A stretch of 64,000 nt of DNA, from positions 17,323,001 through 17,387,000 of the forward strand of contig CM069877.1 in NCBI GenBank assembly GCA_036172665.1. Direction: 5' to 3'. This DNA comes from Prosopocoilus inquinatus. Its lineage: Eukaryota; Arthropoda; Insecta; Coleoptera; Lucanidae. This document shows positions 11,483-20,200 of the stretch, in pieces. Position 1 is the stretch's first letter. Every line of letters starts with the position of its first letter. The notes under the pieces were generated by a model. That model was not told where the DNA came from. It did not search any database and saw only the letters and a list, made by a program, of their open reading frames with translations. A program made the translations under genes and the position numbers.

Positions 11483-11683
11483 AAGGCCACCACACACCAT
11501 GCATTTTACCTTACGTTTTGCTTGCACAGTTTTCAAGCTTCAAGCAAAACAGAGCGTTTTATGAGCTTAAAACGATAGACGTGATAATTATTGTCTATCC
11601 TTTTAAGCGTGCTCCGTTCTGCTTGAAGTCTTAAAACAGTGCAGACAACACCTGAGGTAAAATGCATCGTGTGTGGTGGCCTT
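11483..11683. repeat. Palindromic MITE, copy 1
   Basis: The left end TAAGGCCACCACACACCATG and the right end (CATCGTGTGTGGTGGCCTTT) are inverted copies, and the pairing continues inward through ACCTTACG/GTAAAATGCAT-type blocks and AAGCAAAACAGAGCG. About 200 bp, no coding capacity. A diverged copy is at 12311-12520. Confidence 0.75.
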
Positions 11684-12310
11684 TAGAAAGTGGGAAATCG
11701 ATTCACCTTCGAAGGAGTGCGTGCCGTAAATCTCTCGGTGTGGATTTTACGAGACATCATGCTCGGAAAACATCTGAAACTCGCTGGCAGCTGTGCCGTC
11801 CGCTTGTTAGCGGGCGGAGGCGATCGATATCAGTACCGATTGACTCCGACGGAAACGTACATCGTCGAGGAGCAGAGAGGATCCTTTAATTTAATTTCCT
11901 TTCTCGGGGATGTTGTGCGCTCAAAATGTTTGTTTCTGCTTTGGGGATAATGAGGAGGGCGAATGTCTCTTTCGTTTCATTTCATTTCTGTGTATTAGTT
12001 TCAAGAAGTTCGAAACGGCCGGCTTCGTTAGAGAGCGACGGGGGAATCTCTAATGAGACTGCGAATCGATCGAATTCGAAACATAAGAAAAAAGAGGAGT
12101 GATCACGTTTTCGTTTTCGGTTGTCGCTCTCCTTGCCCGATTTACATAAGATTCCAATGGATTAAGATAGAGAAAGAAAAAAGAAAGGAAATCATAAAAA
12201 TACACATAGAGGCGGGGCGATTTTAAAAAGAAGAAAAATACCCTAAGGTATAAAACTCGATGGGATTTAGAAATTGGAAACGATTTGATCTCGCAATTTT
12301 TGCCGTCTTT
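11684..12310. other. No gene recognised
   Basis: Unusually GC-rich for the window between 11690 and 11890, with open frames on the plus strand (75 and 86 codons) that overlap each other and resemble nothing I know. No splice context was convincing. Confidence 0.4.
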
Positions 12311-12520
12311 TAAGGCTACCACACACCAAGCATTTTATCTTACGTTTCGCCTGGATAGTTTTTAAACGTCCAGCAGAACGGAGTATTTTGATGACGACGA
12401 CAACGATAGACATGACCTTTCATTATCTACGTTTTAAGCACCACATGCTCCGTTTTACTTGAAGTTTAAAAACTGTGCAGGCAAAACGTAAGGTAAAATG
12501 CATCGTGTGTGGTGGATTTA
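12311..12520. repeat. Palindromic MITE, copy 2
   Basis: Begins TAAGGCTACCACACACCAAG and ends in the inverted equivalent (CATCGTGTGTGGTGGATTTA). The interior matches the copy at 11483-11683 with many substitutions, so the two insertions are of different age or have diverged since. Confidence 0.7.
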
Positions 12521-13030
12521 GAGGTGAATATCAGCGTCCGTCTTCTCAGCGGCAGCGTTCCATTACATTATCCTTCGTAAACAAATGAGAGATGGGCCCG
12601 TATAAAGGACAAGATAACCAAAGTCGCATACTTTAATCGTATTGCTTCTGTTTTCGAGCATGGATATACGAGAAGACACGACGGAGATTTGCTTATCGTC
12701 GGCTTTACAACATTTTTCACGTCTACTTGTTTATGAACGTGATCATGACTTACGATTTATTACAGTTAAACAAAACAAAAAGTTACGTTTACAAGGGTGG
12801 GCACGCGGACGTCGAGCGGAGCGCCATCTGTTATCCAATAATTTTCAAGCAACATCATTTCATTACGTGAAGTGGAATGTTTTTCTAATTAAATAAAGGT
12901 TTGCTCTAGAAGCAGAATCGATTCTGATGACGTTCGAACTATTCGAACTGCATATTAGACATTCAAAGGTCGTCCCAGTTTCTTTGAGGGGTGTAAAAGG
13001 CAGTGTTAACCCGATTTTTTGCAAGCAGTG
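12521..13030. other. No gene recognised
   Basis: No convincing coding region. An 84-codon plus-strand ORF at 12642 has no recognisable motif. Confidence 0.4.
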
Positions 13031-13106
13031 TCTCGACTTGTTAATACATATACAGGGTGTTGCATTGATGAACGCAACACCCTGTATATGTATTAACAAG
13101 TCGAGA
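13031..13106. repeat. Perfect 33-bp palindrome with 10-nt spacer
   Basis: 13031-13063 (TCTCGACTTGTTAATACATA...) is exactly repeated inverted at 13074-13106. The arms contain the TATACAGGGTGTTGC terminus of the element family at 29000-29494, and the sequence after it (to about 13300) matches the interior of that family. Confidence 0.85.
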
Positions 13107-13300
13107 GACAAGAGTAACACAAATTACGCTTCAAGATGCAACTGTCTGTGCAGTTTGAGAATGTTGAATGCGCTCAGTTTCAAGATATATTAAAAAAGAT
13201 TCAGTAACTAAATTCAATTTACATCAAACTATCAGTACGGCCTTGATCAATAATTGTGAAAACTGGACAGATGAATAATAAATTTAGTCGTTTTTCAAAA
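13107..13300. repeat. Remnant related to the element at 29000-29494
   Basis: Blocks such as CAGTAACTAAATTCAATTTA and GGCCTTGATCA recur in both places in the same order. Non-coding. Confidence 0.5.
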
Positions 13301-13741
13301 GAAAATTACAAAAAGTTTTCATTTTCAATCATTCACCGCAAATAGAAAGAATTGAAAATTAATAAAAAAAATACAGTCCGAAATTGTATTTAATAAAGAA
13401 CGCGTTAAACAGATTTTTCGATAACCATATTATTGATTTAGATCAATTTACATATTACTAAGTTGAGGTATCAGAAAATATAAATCTGTTTATCTATCAT
13501 TTTATAAACATTATTGCTTGCAAACGGAATTCTCTTTTACTTTAAGAAAATACATGCAATACATACAAATCAATCCGCTAGATAAATAAAATGAAGCAAA
13601 TGCTTTGACTTCAATTATTAATTTTTTAATGCTAATTTCTTGGATAATTATCATTTGTAAATCATTATCCAATTCCTCTTTTAAACAATCTAACTATACT
13701 ATGAGCACAATAGTTTAGAATTCAATTTTCTCCAAATATTT
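13301..13741. other. No gene recognised
   Basis: AT-rich flank of the LTR retrotransposon; nothing supported. Confidence 0.45.
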
Positions 13742-13745
13742 GCTA

Positions 13746-14748
13746 TGTAAACAGGCGAAATTTCTAGCATGAATTATTTTCCTTCGAATATCATGTAGCG
13801 TATTAACTTTATTTTTTTTTATTTCTGCATAAAGAAATTTGAGTAGCAGAATCAAAATTTTATTAAACTCCAAATGAGCATGCAGTCATAACATCCTTTC
13901 TAGATAACGGTTTATTTAGCTGACTGGCATGAGAAAATCCGCGTGATTGAGCGTGTGAAACGCGGGGGAGTTCTTAAAACAATCCTCCCGGCGAAAAGTT
14001 GAAGGAAGGTAATTACGGCTTAAATCAGTCGTCCTTCGGCCCTAAATTAAGTCAGACGTGGTTTTGGTCAAAATTGTGAATGTAAATGTAACTTCGGAAA
14101 ATTAAGAGTTTTGGTGGGTGAAAAGTGAGGTGGTAGAAGCCCCCGAAAGGAGAGCGAGCCCCTGTCATCAACGTTCCGGAAAATAAAAGAAAGAGGATCT
14201 CTATTGCAGCGTCTCCCTGCTTAACAGGTAGGAAAATGATAGTTGTTCAGTGTTAATTCGTACCATTTGGTTTGGAGGAAAATCCTCAAAGTAGTTCCGA
14301 CATTTTTTCCCTTTATTCTTTAATTGTGATTTGTCTTGTTTTTATTTGTAAATTTAAGGTGTCGAATATATTCCTTTTTCACACCTTCAAGGGACTTTTA
14401 TTTCATTTTGGCGTCGTAATCAATTAATCATTTCTTTTTTTTTAATTTTTTTTATTAAAATTGTATATAAAACTCGTACAGTTCTAGAGTCAAGAACTAA
14501 CGCTTCCGACTTTAATGCCAAGAGTAAAGAGAGCCCTATTAATTACGTGAGGGTAGAAATTTCAATTCTTTGTTTGTATCATATATATTCTTTATTTTGG
14601 GCCCGATGCCCCGTGAGCCATTAATGAATGCATCGGTGGTGGCAGCGTAATAATCATTAATAGAAATTTTCTTTAATTTTTTGTATTAAAAATTTAATCC
14701 CTCATTTAATATAACTCGGCTCCTTTACCCAGAAAGGCCGCGCCTACA
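13746..14748 (+). repeat. 5' LTR
   Basis: Begins TGTAAACAGGCGAAAT and ends GGCCGCGCCTACA. By eye I found no difference from the 3' LTR, and the lengths are equal. A TATA-like element lies at 14464-14470. Confidence 0.97.
14464..14470 (+). promoter_or_regulatory. TATA-like element in the 5' LTR
   Basis: TATATAA, about 280 bp before the LTR end, is the best candidate core promoter for genomic RNA. The equivalent in the 3' LTR is at 25960-25966. No transcription start was mapped. Confidence 0.4.
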
Positions 14749-14751
14749 AAA

Positions 14752-14769
14752 TGGTGCCAGCGGTGTGGG
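14752..14769 (+). other. Primer binding site, tRNA-Leu-like
   Basis: TGGTGCCAGCGGTGTGGG lies 3 nt after the LTR. It starts with the TGG complementary to the CCA end of a tRNA. The sequence is close to the 3' end of leucine tRNAs as I recall them; the tRNA assignment is an inference. Confidence 0.7.
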
Positions 14770-15839
14770 ATTAATTATTTGCTTATAAAATATTGGCAGC
14801 GCTGTGTGAAATTTCTGTTAATTAAAAGTAATTTGTATTTTTTTTTTGTTTTCCGTTCGAAATTCATTCAAATGGACCTAGAATGAGTACGAGTATTTTG
14901 TGTGTTTCTTTTCCAGGTAGTGTATTAAATAAACTACGGTAAAAACTAAATAAAGCCCTCATCATAATAATTGTTTTGAGAAACCCCTATAGCGGAAGGC
15001 AAACGCGTAATCGCGGAGTGTAACGTGCGATCGTAGACGTACACAGTACGATTCAGACAGCGCCATCTTGGTAGCTGCCTAACGTCGCGACGGCGACCGG
15101 AACGCACGGGAATTCGACCGACGCTCGTATGCAGCAGGCGTCGCATCTAAGGCGCGTACAAACCAAACGACGTATAATAGGAGTTAGATTAAAAGTAAAT
15201 TAGAAATTCAAATTGTTTTTCGTTAATTTAAATATTTTTTTTTCTATACACAAAGTATTTTCCAATCATTTTTTTTTCTCTTGTAAACATTTTTTTTAAA
15301 TTCACCTTAATAATTTTTTTAAATGTAATAACATAACTTGATTAATTCATAAAGTACAGTCTCCTTTAATTTTTTTTTTTTTAACTGTACGCCAACGCTA
15401 TATAAATAACTCAAACCACAACGTTGTTTTATTATTTATTGCGAACGTTGAAGTTTTCGTGTTTTCTTGCGCGATTGAATTATTTTCGCTGACGGAAGAT
15501 TGCCTTTTCGCCTTGTTTTTTTTAAATTAATTAATTAATTTTTTTTTTCTCATTTACTAAATGGGGTATTCATAAAGTCAATTAAATTCTTTTGTTGTTC
15601 TCTCTCATATAGTTTGTTTTCATTTTTTTAGAATTACTTATAAAAAGTTAGTTTTCTTTTTGTTACTACTTTCATTTAAATTCACTTTCAATTAAAGGGC
15701 TAATTTAAACTAAACTTATAAAATAAACGTGAAATTAGTGAGTTTAGTGAAATAATTAATTAATCAGGTTAAAGGTGAACCTGGAAAATCAGTTATTTTT
15801 ATTTTATTTTATTTTTAACAAAGAGTGAGGTATTTAAAA
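14770..15839 (+). other. Untranslated leader of the retrotransposon
   Basis: About 1.07 kb without a supported ORF. A GC-rich patch at 14990-15160 stands out in an otherwise AT-rich leader and is a reasonable place for a packaging or dimerisation structure. Long T-runs follow at 15230-15560. Confidence 0.5.
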
Positions 15840-17240
15840 ATGGCAGAAGTAGAATACGATTTTGTGGACGCAATTGATAATACTTTAGAAGCAAATATTC
15901 TCCCCGTGGATGATGTTAACAATGCAATAACACAACCACCCTCAATGAATTTAGCAAGTTTGCGAACGATTGGGCAAACCCTTGTTGGCCTCCCCGAATT
16001 TTCTGGAAAACCTGGTGAAAATATAAAAGAATTTTTCCTGAAATTACGTCAACGAGCGGACATAGATGCGTGGACGGAGCAACAAACCCTAGCTGTCGCA
16101 AGATATCAGCTAAAAGGAGAAGCTTTCCAATACTTGGAATTGGAATCACATTTATTATCATCGAATGTGACATACGCTGATTTTAAAGCTGCCTTGATAA
16201 AACGATACGAAAAGAAGGTTTTACCGGGTGAAGCTTATTTGAAACTCCAACGATGCACGCAAGCCGCTCGCGAAAGGGTTGAAGATTTTTCCATCAGAGT
16301 AAAGAGAGCAGGCAAGAAACTTCTAAAAGAAAACCTGGCCCTGGTGGAGTCAAATCAGCCAGCTGAACGAGACGCCGTGATAAAAAGACATCAGCGAGAC
16401 CTGGCTGAACAATTCAAAAGAGGATTGGACCCGGAATTACTGAAGATGATCATCCTGGATCTGAACCGGAATCCTCGTCGGTCGTTTGAAGAAGTGATCG
16501 AACTTGCCCAACAAGCAGAGACGAGTGGGAGAATGTTAAAACAGATGAACAGATTGAACAACCTCTACGTCACAAATCGGAACATGAACCTCTCGGAAGA
16601 AGATGATGAAGAAGAGTACGGTTACGAGGAGATTCGAAGCTCTCAAAGGAACTATCCACCTCAATACCACGAGAACACTCGTTGGGTCAAGAAACCAACC
16701 GGCTACTCAGAACATTGGAACAATAGATTTCCTACTGGGGAAAATTTCGCCGAAACACAAAACGAAAGACCCAGGAAAGTAACATTCGCAAGGGACTATG
16801 CTCAGGTCACGACGAGTAAAGATAGTTTCCCTCTAAATCATCAATCGGGTACTAAGTACCAGAAAGGATATCCAAGGGCGTACGGAGAAACTCCAACCCC
16901 GCAATATCCTAGAACTTATCCGAGCATAAACGAAGGAAATTCAGCCTCGCAGTATTCCAGAACATATCCAAGGAAATATGGGGAAAATCAAACACGGAAC
17001 TTTCGTGAGAAAAGACCTGACGCTTACCCGAGGAACGACCAGCAACACCAAAGGAATTTTAGGAAACAAGTGAAATGTTTCAGGTGTTCGAGGATGGGAC
17101 ATTATGCATCCGAATGTAAAGTATCGGTTAAACAACCGGGGATGTTAAGAGTAGGGAGCCAGACTAATAATACGAGGTCTTTAAACTACAGAGGTCCTTT
17201 GCAGAACCCCGAGGTCAAAGGACCTTACCGAAGAAATTAA
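15840..17240 (+). CDS. gag: Gag polyprotein
   Basis: Structural protein that assembles the cytoplasmic particle and binds genomic RNA. I start it at the ATG at 15840 (MAEVEYDF), giving 466 residues; five upstream in-frame codons begin with GTG and are unlikely to be used. The N-terminal half (about residues 45-210) resembles the retrotransposon capsid domain, with a charged helical series around LPEFSGKP, WTEQQTLAVARYQLKG and YADFKAALIKRYEKK. Residues 273-276 are PPQY, a PPxY motif of the kind that recruits Nedd4-family ligases. Residues about 330-400 are Tyr/Pro/Arg-rich with imperfect repeats (YPRAYGE, YPRTYP, YPRKYGE). A single zinc knuckle CX2CX4HX4C is complete at C413, C416, H421, C426. 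The last 70 nt overlap pol in the -1 frame. Confidence 0.95.
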   Translation: MAEVEYDFVDAIDNTLEANILPVDDVNNAITQPPSMNLASLRTIGQTLVGLPEFSGKPGENIKEFFLKLRQRADIDAWTEQQTLAVARYQLKGEAFQYLELESHLLSSNVTYADFKAALIKRYEKKVLPGEAYLKLQRCTQAARERVEDFSIRVKRAGKKLLKENLALVESNQPAERDAVIKRHQRDLAEQFKRGLDPELLKMIILDLNRNPRRSFEEVIELAQQAETSGRMLKQMNRLNNLYVTNRNMNLSEEDDEEEYGYEEIRSSQRNYPPQYHENTRWVKKPTGYSEHWNNRFPTGENFAETQNERPRKVTFARDYAQVTTSKDSFPLNHQSGTKYQKGYPRAYGETPTPQYPRTYPSINEGNSASQYSRTYPRKYGENQTRNFREKRPDAYPRNDQQHQRNFRKQVKCFRCSRMGHYASECKVSVKQPGMLRVGSQTNNTRSLNYRGPLQNPEVKGPYRRN

Positions 17241-20200
17241 AAATTACGCTCCCACACGCATATACGGTCGAAGAGGAAGGAAATAAATGTATCATCCTAC
17301 CGAAAGTATTTGGTCACACAGCTACAATGCTAGTGGATACTGGAGCCTCTTTGACCATATTAAAAGAAGAGTTTGTTCGGAGGATCGGGGCCCGAACTAA
17401 ACCAGAACCACACGTTGTTTTCCGCGGAATTTCAGGAGACGAAGAGCCATGTTTGGGATCAATTGTGTTACCACTCCGGATAGGAAACAGGAACTACGAT
17501 ACCAAGTGCATGATATGCTCGAACTCAGTAAACCTGAATATGGATGGCCTTCTTGGTAGAGATTTTCTTCGAGCCAACAGCGCATCAGTCGACTATGGGG
17601 AAAATGTCCTCAGACTCGGAAAGGAAAAGGTGAAGCTCTTAAGTTATGATGATCTGAACGATCAGGATTATGACGATGCTTACTCTCTACGTCAAGAAAA
17701 TGGCTGGGAATCCAACCGCAGAAGAAAGCAGGCTAACTTCCGAGAACCGGACCGAAACGGATTTACAAAATCCAAGAGATCAACAGGATCTGGAAACCAG
17801 AATAAAGGAATGAAGCCGAAAAGCAACGGAATAACCGAACTGGGCAGGTGTGAGGAAAGACGCAATCAAACATGGTCTCACACCAGACGAAATACAATTC
17901 CGAGAAGAAATACGGAAATAGCAGAGCCCAGTTATAGCGGTGTAGTGCGGAACAGAAAAGGAAGATCCTTGAAGAGGGAAAATTTTGAACTAGTGAAGGA
18001 AAGTAGAGAACCGCGTAGTAAGGAAATACGCGAAGTCGGCGGAAAAATGGAAAAGAAGAATGCCGAAATAAATGAAGTCTGTGGCGATTTGTTTTCAGCT
18101 CCAGAAGAATACTCTTTGGCCCATTGTGTAGCAAAAGATCTCCACATGAGCAAAGGGATCGCGGTAGAATTCAAACAAAGATTTGGACGCGTGGAAGCTT
18201 TAAAGAAACAAAACACTCAAGTTGGCGGAGTAACAGTCTTGAGGGACAACTTGCTCCGAGGAAAGCACAGATTCATTTACTACCTTGTGACGAAAAATCA
18301 AAGTCAAGATAAACCTACCTATGAATCCTTAGAAAAGGCAATAGTAAGTCTACGGGATCACTGTCTACAGCACAGAATCCAAAAGTTAGCAATGCCAAGG
18401 ATAGGATGCGGGTTGGACGGACTTAATTGGGAAGAAGTCATAAGGATTATAAGAAGAGTGTTTGCCGAAACCGGAATAAGCATCTTAGTTTATGCTCTGG
18501 TAATAGATAATGGTCGGCAAGAAAACACTAGAAACAGGCACGTCAAGGAAGGTACAAATGAAGTACAGATCGAAAGTGCTGAAAGGAAGCAAATGACACA
18601 CCACCGTAAAGAAGTGGAAGAAGTACATAGAAGTGGAGGTAAAGATAGAAAAGTAATAAAGAAGGAGACTCTAGAGGAAGATCGCAAGTCGTCACCGTCA
18701 CCACCAATGATGGATGATGACCAGGATGAAGCAGTTGGTGGCTGCCAAGTCCGAATTAAAAATGCGACCGACATTCCTCCAAGATGTCAAATGTTGTGTA
18801 CTGCTGTGCAGGGAATGATCAACCCTGGACAGGATTTAATGCTGGAACCCGCTCAGTTACTCATCCATGGACTTATAGTAGCGCGTACTGTTTCCAAGGC
18901 CGGACGTGAAGTACCCGTTTGCATAATGAATATCACCAATGAAAGGCTGAGAATACCGAAGAACACGGTAGTAGCCTACGGTGAGAGAGTAGATGTGTCT
19001 GAAAACCCAGGAAGGGAAAGGAAAAAAAGAATCCCCATAAATAAGGTAGACCTGAGGAAAGCCGGAATCCTAGAAAAATTGGAAATTGAACATCTGAGTA
19101 ATGAAGAGAAAAATAAATTAATAAAACTAGTTCAAGAATACGGCGACATTTTTATGGGAAAAAATGTGAAATTAGGATGCACGCACGAGGTGAAGCACAA
19201 GATTATTACAGAAGATGTGCCACCTATAACCAAAGCGCCCTACAGAGTGCCATACAGTCAGCGGAAGGAGCTCCAGAACCAGATCGGAGAAATGATAGAA
19301 CAAGGAGTGATTAAAGAGTCCTCCTCTCCTTGGAGTGCGCCGGTAATTATGGTAAAGAAGAAAGCCGCAGAAGGTGAGAATAAAATTCGCGTTTGTATAG
19401 ACTACAGGGCACTGAATTCCATCACCAAGCGAGACTATTTCCCATTACCAAACCTCCAGGAGACTATCGATCAACTAGGGAATGCAAAGTTCTTTTCCAC
19501 GTTGGATCTGGCAAGCGGATATTGGCAAGTGGAAGTGGACCCGAAGGATAGGGAGAAAACAGGATTTTCAACTCCCGATGGTCACTATGAATGCCTAAGA
19601 ATGCCGTTCGGACTGGCAAATGCTCCAAGCACCTTTCAAAGATTGATGTATTCAGTGATGTCGGGATTGACCGGGGACAAATGTTTGGTATACCTCGACG
19701 ACATCATCGTGTTTAGCAAAACACTAAATGAGCATTTGGAAAGGTTGACCGAAGTGTTCGAAAGGCTCAGGAAAGCCAATTTAAAGTTGAAGCCGTCAAA
19801 GTGTAGGTTTTTAGCCAGAGAAGCTAAATATCTGGGACATGTTATATCTCAACAGGGAGTGAAACCGGACCCCGAGAAATTAAGTGTTGTGAAAAATTAC
19901 CCACGACCAAGAACCGTGAAGGACATCAGAGCTTTCTTAGGATTAGTGGGATTTTATAGGAAATTTATCCCAGAGTTTTCACACAAGGCAATCCCCTTAA
20001 CATCGCTCACGAAGAAGGATGTTGAGTTAGTATGGACACAGGAACAAGAGGACGCGTTTGAATACCTAAAAGAAAGGCTTTGCAGTCCACCAGTCCTGAA
20101 ATACCCTAATTTTGAGGAACCGTTCATACTGGCTACTGATGCTTCTGGAACAGCTATCGGCGCTGTGCTAAGTCAAAAGGAAGGTAAATATGAAAGACCT

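Noticed and set aside
15825..15839. GTG start for gag five codons upstream
   Set aside because: A eukaryotic element should use ATG; the next in-frame codon with good position is the ATG at 15840.
18074..18499. dUTPase in pol, as in some retroviruses
   Set aside because: The motifs are those of a macrodomain, not of a trimeric dUTPase.
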